This document shows, one piece after another, positions 55,273 through 64,000 of a stretch of 64,000 nt of DNA (the first letter of the stretch is position 1; every line of letters begins with the position of its first letter). The stretch covers positions 77,234,909 to 77,298,908 of the forward strand of contig OX638368.1 in NCBI GenBank assembly GCA_951812925.1. The letters are read 5' to 3'. The stretch is from Calliopum simillimum. Taxonomy: Eukaryota; Arthropoda; Insecta; Diptera; Lauxaniidae. Below the pieces are notes generated by a model. That model did no database searches and was not told the DNA's origin. It saw nothing but the letters and a program-made list of their open reading frames with translations. Both the position numbers and the translations under genes were made by a program.

Positions 55273-56979
55273 CTCATGGATTGCAACAAAACATCAACCC
55301 GGAAATGACGTCACATCGAGTTTTGCGCCCAAGCACAGCAACACACTACAAATGAGGCAGCCATTTATCTTCGGGACGACTTTGATGGCAGAGGGGGAGA
55401 TTGTAGCGAGCGGCAGTAAAACAATTATATTATATATTCCGAATTATTATACATTTAATACATTTATTAAAAACTTGAATTATTTAATTTTAACTTTCAT
55501 TCGATTACACCGTTCGATACAAAAAAAAAAACACATGAGAAAATCCAAAAAATTCTTAAAGTAGACGTAAAAAAAAAAATACCCGTGTCTCGTGGTTTTT
55601 CTCCAGCACGTCACATTTTTTTAGTCGATTTTTGAAGTTTTTTTATCCACTGTACATGAAAAAACCAAAAATACCGCATTCTTGTGTTAAATCGATGAAT
55701 TTAACTATATGATCCTTACATCTGAGGTGTATTATGTGTTCAGCAAACTTATGCAAGATATTGCGGGGAATATTTTTGTACAACATTGTAACCATGTTTA
55801 ACCCCCACATGTGGGTCATTTTTGACCTTTTCTTAAAAAGGTACAAAAATGACACCTAAAACAGGGAAATATTGAGTCAGTATGCACAACAGAATTCTTC
55901 ACTATAAAATTTCACTACTAGTTTCTAAACCCGAAAAGGTCGAAATTTGAGCCCGAAACCAAAAAAAAACCTTAAAATCAATTAGGACTTTTCACATTGC
56001 ATATTAATTGCATCCCTGACGCGCATACCTTAAGTTTTAAGAATTTTTCGTATTTGGTAACTCTTAGTGAAATTTTTTGTAGGATATTTTTGCAAAATTT
56101 TTTAGCCCATTGTTGCTCAGTTTTGGAAAAAGTGGTCAAAAATACCCATAAAAATAGGATATAATGGGTTAATGTGTTTTAGGAAAATGATCCTTGTGTG
56201 ATTTCGTGAGAACGAGTTTTGTCCAAATTGTAGTTTTAGAGTTTTACAGTGGGGTGAAATTTGGAAAATATTTATTGTTAGAACTGCTACTGATTTTAAC
56301 GATTTTTTTGCTTTCGGGATAAAATTTTGCTTTTTTAGTGTTCAGCAACTAGTAGTAAAATTGTATAGCAAATATTTCTGTAGTACATACTGACTCAATA
56401 TTCCCCTGTTTCAGGTGTCATTTTTGTACCTTTTTAAGAAAAGAGCAAGAATGGACCACATGTGGGGGTTGTACAGGGCTAAAATTTTTTACAAAAATAT
56501 TCCCCGCAATATCCTGCATAAGTTTGCTGAACACATGATACACCTCAGATTTATGGATCATATAGTTAAATTCATCGATTTAACACAAGAATGCAATATT
56601 TTTGTTTTTTTCATATACAGTGGATAAAAAAATTTCAAAAATCGATTCAAAAAAAATGTGACGTGCTGGGGAAAAACCACGAGACTTTAAGAATTTTTTG
56701 GATTTTCTCATGTGTTTTTTTTTTTTTTGTGTCGAACGGTGTAATCGATTGAAAGTTAAAATTAAATAATTCAAGTTTTTAATAAATGTAGTAAATGTAC
56801 TATAATAATTCGGAATATATAATATAATTGTTTTACTGCCGCTCGCTACAATCTCCCTCTCTGCCATCAAAGTCGTCCCGAAGATAAATGGCAGCCTCAT
56901 TTGTAGTGTGTTGCAGTGCTTGGGCGCAAAACTCGATGTGACGTCATTCCCGGGTTGATGTTTTGTTGCAATCCATGAG
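55273..56979. mobile_element. 1.7-kb palindrome containing a family A fold-back
   Basis: CTCATGGATTGCAACAAAAC at 55273 is mirrored at the right end (GTTTTGTTGCAATCCATGAG, ending 56979 with small shifts). Arms pair through ATGACGTCACATCGAG, AGATTGTAGCGAGCGGC and TTGAATTATTTAATTTTAAC. Inside, 55508-56741 has ends CACCGTTCGATAC and the inverse of GTGTCGAACGGTG and is a family A fold-back, with a hairpin cassette at 56104-56172. The flanks of the inner element are themselves inverted (TTA and TAA), so the inner and outer parts may move as one. Confidence 0.75.
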
Positions 56980-57482
56980 ATAATATATGTATCTGGTGCA
57001 ATTGGATGTTGTGTTTCGTGTGTTTGTGTATCGGTTTAAGTTGGTTGTTGTATTTTGTGTGATCTTGGATCTGTTGCAGTTGTTTGTTACATTTCGTGTG
57101 ATGGTTTGTCTGTTGAAGTTGGCCGACCTCAATGCCTTATTGGATGAACAGTAGACCGGTGCGTTTTGGACGAAAGTTTAAAATTTGTAGCGCAACCGGC
57201 AGAATTGTAAAGTTTAACTATCGACATGAAGATTGCCGCCACCCTAGCTCTGAGAGATGACGGGAAGGGGTGTCGATATATTTTTGAAGGTTGAAAAACG
57301 TGGTTTAAAAATGCATGCTCATAGGTCCGAAGTGAATCAATTCTCAGCTTCGTAGTAGGTCGAAAACTGAAATCCAAGACATGGATTCTAGTGTAGTTTT
57401 TCCCGTAGAATCGAATGGCATCATTAGTTTTCTGATTAGACGTAAATTTTTGGCGTTAAGTGAACTTTTCAGCTCAAAAAAG
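56980..57482. other. Unassigned interval with a short imperfect tandem repeat
   Basis: 57000-57115 has about three imperfect units of 40-45 bases around TTTCGTGTGNTNGTNTATC, with TGTTG blocks. A minus-strand frame of 82 residues (57129-57377) has no recognised domain. It could be the diverged end of the gypsy element that resumes at 58530. Confidence 0.4.
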
Positions 57483-58520
57483 TCGAAATTTTTCCAAATC
57501 CCCTGTTAGAGCACTCCACAATTGAACAGAAAAAATCTTAGAAAAATTTGAAATGTATATTTTGTTAGGATTTTTTCTGACGAATCCAGTGGTACCATTT
57601 TTTTTGCGCTACGGCATTATTTTCATTCATGAAAAAGGAATTTTTGATTTTTATTATCAAAAAATATCACGAAATCGGGCGTTAATATTTAGTCAACGAC
57701 GGTTCCCAACGTCCGGACGGTTTTTTTTTTTCGGTGCCCCTAGTAAAATTTCTTTAGAATATTTTTGGAATTTTTTTTTAACCCATTATAAACAAGTTTT
57801 TGAAAAAGGGTCAAAGAGACCCTTTAAAACGGGATATAATGGGTTAAGACGTTCACATAACTTAATGTATAATCAAGCATGGAACAATATTTCAGAACAT
57901 CTTAACCCATTATAAACAAGTTTTTGGATAAAGGGGTCGAAAAGACCCTTAAAAACGGGATATAATGGGTTAAAATGTTCTAAAATATTGTTCCATGCTT
58001 GATTCTACATTTAGTTTTTGAACATCTTAACCCATTATATCCCGTTTTTAAGGGTCTTTTCGACCCCTTTATCCAAAAACTTGTTTATAATGGGTTAAGA
58101 TGTTCTAAAATATTGTTCCATGCTTGATTCTACATTAATTTATGCAAACATCTTAACCCATTATATCCCGTTTTTAAGGGTCTTTTTGACCCCTTTTTCA
58201 AAAACTTGTTTATAATGGGTTAAACAAATTTCCAAAAATATTCTAAAGAAATTTTACTAGAGGGCACCGAAAAAAAAAACCGTCCAGACGTTGGGAACCG
58301 TCGTTGACTAAATATTAACGCCCGATTTCGTGATATTTTTTGATAATAAAAATCAAAAATTCGTTTTTCATGAATGAAAATAATGCCGTAGCGCAAAAAA
58401 AAAAATGGTACCACTGGATTCGTCAGAAAAAATCCTAACAAAATATACATTTCAAATTTTTCTCAGATTTTTTCTGTTCAATTGTGGAGTGCTCTAACAG
58501 GGGATTTGGAAAAATTTCGA
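57483..58520. mobile_element. 1.04-kb palindrome with four hairpin cassettes
   Basis: TCGAAATTTTTCCAAATCCC at 57483 is mirrored to 58520. Arms pair nearly completely through GAATCCAGTGGTACCATT and ACGGTTCCCAACGTC. Four 68-73-base cassettes beginning AACCCATTATA and ending TATAATGGGTT lie at about 57779, 57903, 58028 and 58153; two point one way and two the other. The frames of 120 and 76 residues are mirror products. Confidence 0.8.
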
Positions 58521-58529
58521 AGTGTTGCT

Positions 58530-59534
58530 ATTGGGACATCTGGATCCATCGCTATAATTATGTATGGACCGTCTCTGCGAGTAGCAAGTTTAGAAGATAT
58601 CTATCAAGTTCTCTATCTCCGACGCTTAATTTCATTTGTGGTCTTCTTTTTTGATCAGCATATATATTATTTTTGTCTTGCATCTTTTATTCCGCTTCTT
58701 TCGCCAGTTTCAAAGTATCCGCCAGTCTCAGTAGATGTGGAGTTAATTGCGGTATAAAATTTTCTGATTGAACAATAGTTTTTAAATCATAGGTTGCCTC
58801 TTAAGGACTTCTAAGTACTCGACCGGACGTTAAGTTTGCCGCAGAGTAGCCTGTGCTGCTGCATTTTGCACTGTTCATTGCAAATCGTATCATTGAAAGT
58901 TTCGAAGCCCACGACGAAGTATGTTTTTTTTTCAACATAAATAGCTAATTGTGTTTTGAGTTCGCAATTTTTCCTTTCTACGGGATTTGCTTCCGCATGA
59001 TAGATCGGAGTAAACGTTTGTTGTATGCCTATGCAATATGTTAATTTTTACATGATAGCCGAAATAAATTGACACCCATTATAAGTGTGTATGCGCCCCT
59101 GGTACGCCATATCTTAAGATAATTTCGTCTAAAATAATTTTTCCACAATTTTCTGCTGTGCTCTCTTTCAGTGGAAATAGCTCTAACCATCTACTGCAAA
59201 TATCTTCGATGACTAAAATCCATTGTTGACCTTGGCATGTAAATGGCACAGGACTAACTAAATCGGTTTGCAAAAGTTCTGCTGGCTTTAAGTTTGTTGG
59301 CTTATACCTTTGGCGGGCTATACATGCTTTTACATAACTTGCTATTTCTGAACGCATTCCTGACCAATAATAATGTGGTGTGATGCGACATATTGTTCTG
59401 TCAACACTATAGTGACCCGCTGTGGCATTAACATGAAATTTGGATAGTATATTATTTCTCATCGATTTGGGCACAACTAATTCATATTCTTCATCTGAAC
59501 AATATATATATATATATTCGCCATCTACCATCAT
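58530..59534 (-). pseudogene. Gypsy integrase, old copy
   Basis: The 59079-59534 frame: a His2-Cys2 region with FHVNATAGHYSVDRTI and YVKACIARQRYKP (the second Cys of the usual C-x-x-C is Arg), then the core start LLQTDLVSPVPFTCQGQQW with the first Asp. Further on, an N-G-C-Q-F stretch (where T-D-N-G is usual) and an HAEANPVERKN-like stretch with the catalytic Glu are readable down to about 58980. The remainder to 58530 is the C-terminal domain with stops and shifts. Confidence 0.8.
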
Positions 59535-59552
59535 GTATCCACGGTTGGTATA

Positions 59553-60230
59553 TCACGTGACATCTTCGTCTTCTGATTCAAAAGATTTTATTATTTTACT
59601 AATTTCCAAATCTTCAAGTTGAGCTTGCCGAATTTCCTCAGCACCTTTTCTGGGAGAATCAATTGCAATTGTAAAACATTCACATACCATTTCTTTGTGG
59701 TCATCAATTGGGCATGGTGGGCGTGACAAAGTATCTGTCACGACTTTCTGCTTTCCTAGAGTATGGCCAAACTTTATATTATAATATTGGAGCTGAAGTG
59801 CCCATCGCGCCAATCGACCTGTGGGTGACTTTAAGCTGAAAAGCCACTTTAGTGGTTGATGGTCTGTCAGCACTGTTATATCAGAGCCCTCAATGTAACC
59901 ACGAAATTTTTGGACTGCCCATACAACGGCGAGTGCTTCACGTTCTGTTGTGGAGTAGTTTCGCTCTGCCGGTAATAAAAGACGGCTTGCATACTCAATA
60001 GGATGCTCATCTTTTTTCTCCCCCAACAGAACAGCTCCCAGCGCATAATTGCATGCATCTGTCCTCAGTAAAAATGGCCAGTTTTCTTCAACCTGCTGCT
60101 ATATTGGTGGTGTTGCTAGGAGGCTTTTAAGCTTATCAAATGCTGTCTGATGTTCTTCCAACCATTTCTGCTGTGAGCGTTTCGTCCAGTGTTGCAATTT
60201 TAAGTAAAATTCCTCAAAACTGAAAGAAGA
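59553..60230 (-). pseudogene. Gypsy RNase H, old copy
   Basis: Frame 59553-60026: PIEYASRLLLPAERNYST, EREALAVVWAVQKFRGYI, VLTDHQPLKWLFSLKSP and GRLARWALQLQYYNIKF are the standard RNase H blocks of Ty3/gypsy. The D-A-S-like start lies upstream near 60060 behind a frame break. It removes RNA from the hybrid during cDNA synthesis. An insertion near 60235 separates it from RT. Confidence 0.88.
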
Positions 60231-60234
60231 CGGC

Positions 60235-60940
60235 GAAATATGATACGTCCAATTTTAAAAAACCGAATTTAAAATTTAATTTGATGAGTCATAAAATATG
60301 TTATATCATATTTTGCTTATGGATAATGTTTCAGTTTATACACATATGTACATGAAATAATATTTACATTTCATGAATGTTATTAAGAAAAATACAGTAT
60401 ACGTAATATTCATACAATTGTCCTTAAATTAGGACATTTTGGTGATTCCACAATGTGTTTTTCTTTAAAAATCTTATTTCAATGGCATTTAGTGATCTAA
60501 TAAAGCGTGCTACCTCCATCCAAGTATTGCAGGTTAATATCAATAAATTCAAACGTATTTGTTTAAAAGACACTCTGTGGTTTTTCAAGCACCCTCAAAA
60601 GGGGAAGTTTGATTTTAGAGCCACCGCGTCAAAACAGATAAAAGAATTTAGTGAATTCCTACTGAAAAATATTGCCGAAAATCTTGAAATCTTTCCTAGC
60701 CCTCATTTATTAAAGTAAAAAAAAGAAAGCCATTAATAAATGGTTAGTATCAAGAATTATACGTGTGTCCTCCAATAAAGATTCCTCAAAAATTCCTCAA
60801 GCGGATTCTGAATTCCTCCGATTTTGAAGAATTCCCCACATTTTGGCAACACTGGTTTCTTCGTTAAATTTGATAACGGCTTTGAAATGTCAGCAAAGCC
60901 TGGTATAAAACGCCTATACCAAGAGCACGTTTGAAAAAAT
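60235..60940. mobile_element. Unidentified insertion in the old gypsy pol
   Basis: Foreign sequence lies between RNase H (ending about 60230) and the RT end resumed at 60940. AATTCCTC is repeated around 60785-60830. Ends and duplication were not found. It contains the frame described at 60455-60718. Confidence 0.45.
60455..60718 (+). CDS. Unrecognised 87-codon frame
   Basis: The frame reads FKNLISMAF, KRATSIQVLQVNINKFKR, FFKHPQKGKFDF, KQIKEFSEFLLKN. It is rich in Lys and Phe and probably helical near the end. No domain was recognised. Its composition is more protein-like than most frames in this window, so it may be a piece of a transposase or a captured gene. It is equally possible that it is chance. 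Confidence 0.25.
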   Translation: MFFFKNLISMAFSDLIKRATSIQVLQVNINKFKRICLKDTLWFFKHPQKGKFDFRATASKQIKEFSEFLLKNIAENLEIFPSPHLLK

Positions 60941-61008
60941 GAAATTAATTGTTTCAGTTTTTTCTGGATCTGGTTTCAAACCATTATGAGTCAGTATATG
61001 ATCTAAAT

Positions 61009-61554
61009 CAGAGGTGTGCACCTGGAGCAAAAATTTGTTCATCTTGCTCCCATATAAACTTGATTTTGAAGCCTTACGTCATAAACGTAAGGCTTGAGTT
61101 TTTGATTTTTTCAAATGTTAAGTTTTTCTAAACACAAGCCAACAACAACAAAAAGTACAAATATCCTGCCGTATTTAATACGCCACTTGTTCGCAAGTGT
61201 CAATCCAATTCTAGTTTTGAAGAAAACCAAAAAATGAATATCAGTAAACGACAACAATAAAATTTGCAACAACAATTGCATACACTGCTTTTCTACGGAT
61301 ACGAACTTCAAAAAATAAAATTCAATGCGAGCGACCGCAACAACAATTTCATGCAGCTTGAAGTCAAGTGAAGCCTTTTTCGTTGCGATCGTCGAGCAAC
61401 GGGAATTATTATCCCACGAATTTGAAATTTTTATGTTTTAATTTTTTTCGGAGCATGCTTGGGGACTTACATTTTGCAAATTTCGTGGGCTAGCTCTTTT
61501 AATCAGCCGATTAAATATTTTAGCTCCCTTACGTTACTTGTGTGCACACCTCTG
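61009..61554. mobile_element. hAT-type MITE
   Basis: The ends are CAGAGGTGTGCACC and, inverted, CAGAGGTGTGCACAC. A perfect 8-bp target duplication ATCTAAAT lies at 61001-61008 and 61555-61562. 546 bp, with no transposase. It sits in the RT of the old gypsy element. Confidence 0.88.
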
Positions 61555-61562
61555 ATCTAAAT

Positions 61563-62120
61563 ATTTCGTGTAAATGTTAGTCGCAATTCTATGATATGCG
61601 CTTCACAATTTTTTGAACTTATTATGTCATCCAAATATGCCAAAATTAAAATGTTGAAAAAGCCGGTTCGAATATTATGAACCGTTCTTTGGAATGCTGC
61701 CAGCGCATTCTTCAAACCAAGTGGCATTCGATTAAATACATATATGCCAAAAGGCGTTGTAAATGCCGTTTTTATTTTGTCTTTTTCGACCATTTTTATT
61801 TGCAAGTATCCGGCTTTCAAATCGATTGTCGACATAAATGGAGTTTCTTTTGCTGCATGAAGTCAATCATCATGTCAAACAATCAATCATGTTGTCGTAA
61901 TAGCGTTCAAGCGTCTATAGTCCACACATACTCGTACGTTTCCTGCCTTTTTGGGAATTAAAACCACTGGGAATGCCCATGGCGATTCTTTTTCTTCAAT
62001 TATTTTATTTTTCAGCATATCTTTCAGCTCAATTTGCAATTTTTCTTTCATAACTGGTGATAGACGATACGGCGGGCATGTTATCGGATCATGATTGCCT
62101 GTGTTGATAGAATGTTCAAT
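61563..62120 (-). pseudogene. Gypsy reverse transcriptase, old copy
   Basis: The first block (62120 downward) has ITCPPYRLSPVMKEKL and SPWAFPVVLIPKKAGNVRVCVDYRRLNAIT. The second (61557-61835) has MSTIDLKAGYLQIKM, MPLGLKNALAAFQ and LAYLDDIIS with an intact Asp pair. The last RT part, after the MITE, is readable at 60950-61000 (H-N-G-L-K-P-D-P-E-K). The two blocks are in different frames around 61836-61886. LKNALAAFQ replaces the usual LKNAPATFQ. Confidence 0.88.
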
Positions 62121-62122
62121 AC

Positions 62123-63222
62123 AGTGAAAGTCGCCTATAACGACTCCGCTTATAACGTCGAACCGCTTATAACGACCCTTTCTCAGTCGTTTGGTTGGTT
62201 TCTTCATAAACCTTATGAGCATTTTGTTGGTTATAACGACCGTCGGATATAGCGACAAGCCGGACGTAACGACTGCATTTTGCCACATACTTGTTTTTTT
62301 CTGTCGCTTATAGCGACGACATTTGAATATGAATAAAAAAAAACAATTAAAATTAATTGGAAGGCTTTTTAAGAATTTTTTTTTAACTTTTTTCGTCGAA
62401 AAGAAAATTAATTTTTGCATTTTTTTAAAAAATTAGCAACTGCAAAAACAAAAAAGTTATTTTCAATGTAAATTACATTGTTGAATTTTCATCTGACCTC
62501 AGAAAGAGAGATTTCCTTGTTCTATTATAAACCCCTTAAGAATGTGATACCCACAAAAATCTCGAAAAACCAAACTTTAAGGTTAAGATACAACCATACA
62601 AGATAGGCCGAATTTAGAATCAAAATTTGCATTGCAAATTTTTTTTCTTGTTTTGATTTGTTCATAAATTTGTAAAAACCGTAAAAATTCATTTTTTTTT
62701 TCAACAAAATAAGTTCAAAATAAAATAAATAAAAACTCAATATTTCGTTAACGCGATCAGGCAGAATTTTCAAAAATACCATTTTTGAGTCTGCAAACAA
62801 TTGGAAAATGAACTGCATACTCTAGTTTCAAGGATTATTTTTGTCAAACCTTTTTTTTTTTTGATTTGATAACTAAAATTCAACTCTGAAAATCGATTTG
62901 ATCGTTGATCGATTTAAAAAAACTTTTCCTATATATTTGGACTCCACTGAATAACTTTGCATAAAAAATCATGGAGTGGGACGACATCCAGGTAAAAATT
63001 AGTTCAAACGAGGCGTGATGTATTTACTGCATGCAAAATAGGGTTGATTCAGTTTTGTTTTTTAAGAATTGCATTGAGTACGTAATTTTAATAAAATTGA
63101 TAGCAAATGCAAACGCCGTTTTTTCTTTTATATATAAGCGTTAATGTCGGATATAACGACCGCCGGTTAAAGTGACCGACTTTGCGCGGTCCCTTGACCG
63201 TCGTTATAAGCGACTTCCACTG
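62123..63222. mobile_element. pogo/Tc1-type non-autonomous element
   Basis: Ends CAGTGAAAGTCGCCTATAAC and, inverted, CAGTGGAAGTCGCTTATAAC, flanked by TA (62121-62122 and 63223-63224). Subterminal motif TATAACGAC recurs at least eight times in both arms. 1100 bp. No transposase frame was recognised. Confidence 0.82.
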
Positions 63223-63963
63223 TATTAGGAATTGGTTCACCACTGTCTTTAAAGACATTCTTTATTTCAAAGAGGAGATTTTCTAGTGTTTTTCTCTGTG
63301 ATGCATCTAGATTTGTACCTTCATCAATACGCAATTTTAAATCTAAAGAATTTAGTAGCTTCCAACAAATCACGTGTCAAGTGGTTTTGTGGTGTGAGCT
63401 TACTGTTCTATGTTTTTGAGTAAAAACACCAACATTACAAAAAAAAAAAAAAAAAATTTTGCCTTGTTTTTGTAATGTTTGTGTTTTTACTCAAAAACAT
63501 AGAACAGTAAGCTCACACCACAAAACCACTTGACACGTAATTTGTTGGTAGCTAGTTAATGTAAATCATTATCTGTTCAAAACAACAACAAAAATTTTAA
63601 AAGAATTTAAATCAATTTGTATTTTATTGCTTTCGCCAGCATTTTGAGGCTTTTTCAACTTTTTTAATGGTGGTTAAAGATCGCGCTCCACAGGGGCATC
63701 AAAATCAACTGGTAAGCAACTTTAAAAAATTTTGTCAATACCATGTCATGTTTTTAGGGGTAACTCGGCGCGAAATAGAATTTTCATCTGAACTTTCAAC
63801 CCAGGACAAAAAATCATTCACTGTATTGTGTTCGACGATATTAGCTTTCGTAAGTGGTAGCGATTGTGCCAATTCTGGTTTTTGCATTTTAAACTCGATT
63901 ATAGTTTTCGGATCATCTTTGAAATGCCAGGTTCTTTGGACGAGATCCAACACGATGCTCTAG
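63223..63963 (-). pseudogene. Gypsy Pol region upstream of RT, old copy
   Basis: Two frames, 63735-63953 and 63167-63373. The first contains WHFKDDPKTIIEFKMQK; the second TLENLLFEIKNVFKDSGEPIP, the conserved stretch just before RT in gypsy elements. They are separated by the hairpin at 63361-63547 and by further AT-rich DNA (63548-63734). The protease would lie beyond 63963. Confidence 0.7.
63361..63547. mobile_element. 187-bp hairpin MITE
   Basis: Arms of about 80 bp pair almost perfectly: CACGTGTCAAGTGG with CCACTTGACACGT, and GAGCTTACTGTTCTATG with its inverse. The loop is an A run. GTAGCT at 63355-63360 and 63548-63553 may be the target duplication. Confidence 0.8.
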
Positions 63964-64000
63964 AAAATCAATGCCAATCAGCGTTCTATTATCACGTGCT

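Larger units (their letters stand above)
58530..63963 (-). mobile_element. Old Ty3/gypsy element, minus strand, interrupted
   Basis: Pol domains occur in order on the minus strand: a region before RT (63223-63963), RT (60940-61000 and 61563-62120), RNase H (59553-60230) and integrase (58530-59534). Insertions at 63361, 62123, 61009 and about 60235 split it. No LTR lies in the window; the upstream end goes beyond 64000. The subgroup is not certain. Confidence 0.8.

Noticed and set aside
57553..57915. 120-residue frame YILLGFFLTNPVV, possible membrane protein
   Set aside because: Occurs on both arms of a palindrome (also 58220-58450); AT-rich run-through without domain.

Overview
The window is repetitive, AT-rich DNA from an insect, most likely a higher dipteran. 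This rests on three things: a DINE-1/INE-1-like Helitron family typical of flies; a 17.6/297-type gypsy element together with BEL/Pao, copia, jockey-like, RNase H-bearing LINE and RTE-like retrotransposons; and hAT, Tc1/mariner and pogo-like DNA elements. No single-copy host gene, rRNA or tRNA gene was found. A tephritid or other schizophoran fly is plausible, but that is only an inference. Almost every open reading frame of size belongs to a transposable element.

Layout. 0-2.1 kb: decayed jockey-type LINE. 2.1-3.8 kb: Tc1 transposase remnant and a non-autonomous hAT-like element. 4.4-13.9 kb: units of a ~428-bp satellite-like repeat broken by long fold-back (palindromic) elements. One of these (8927-13813, CACTA-type ends, TTA target duplication) carries two nested elements: a DINE-like Helitron with a 142-bp tandem repeat and a 2.2-kb inverted-repeat element. 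13.9-47.1 kb: a copia-type element cut into three pieces. A BEL/Pao element (14315-36560, TCATT duplication) lies inside it. Inside the BEL element lie a young, nearly intact gypsy element (16501-22871, CGGG duplication), a LINE fragment (24772-25595), a jockey-type LINE, a DINE piece, a hAT MITE and several fold-backs. The gap between copia pieces 2 and 3 is filled by a mariner/Tc1-like piece, an inverted Tc1-like composite split by an RTE-like LINE (39698-43102), and a second DINE element with the same 142-bp repeat.

47.1-52.7 kb: a 4.5-kb palindrome, a fold-back built from short repeats, and one end of a pogo-like element. 52.7-55.3 kb: RNase H-bearing LINE, minus strand. 55.3-58.5 kb: two more long palindromes. 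58.5-64 kb: an old minus-strand gypsy pol broken by an unidentified insertion, a hAT MITE, a pogo-like element and a hairpin.

How the parts relate. Nothing here forms a host operon or pathway. The logic is one of nested insertion, and target duplications give the relative order: copia first, BEL into copia, then gypsy and LINE into BEL pol, and MITEs into the BEL LTRs. The gypsy is young (LTRs differ at 2 of 251 positions). The most distinctive features are the number of kilobase-scale palindromes and the shared 142-bp repeat of the DINE-like elements.
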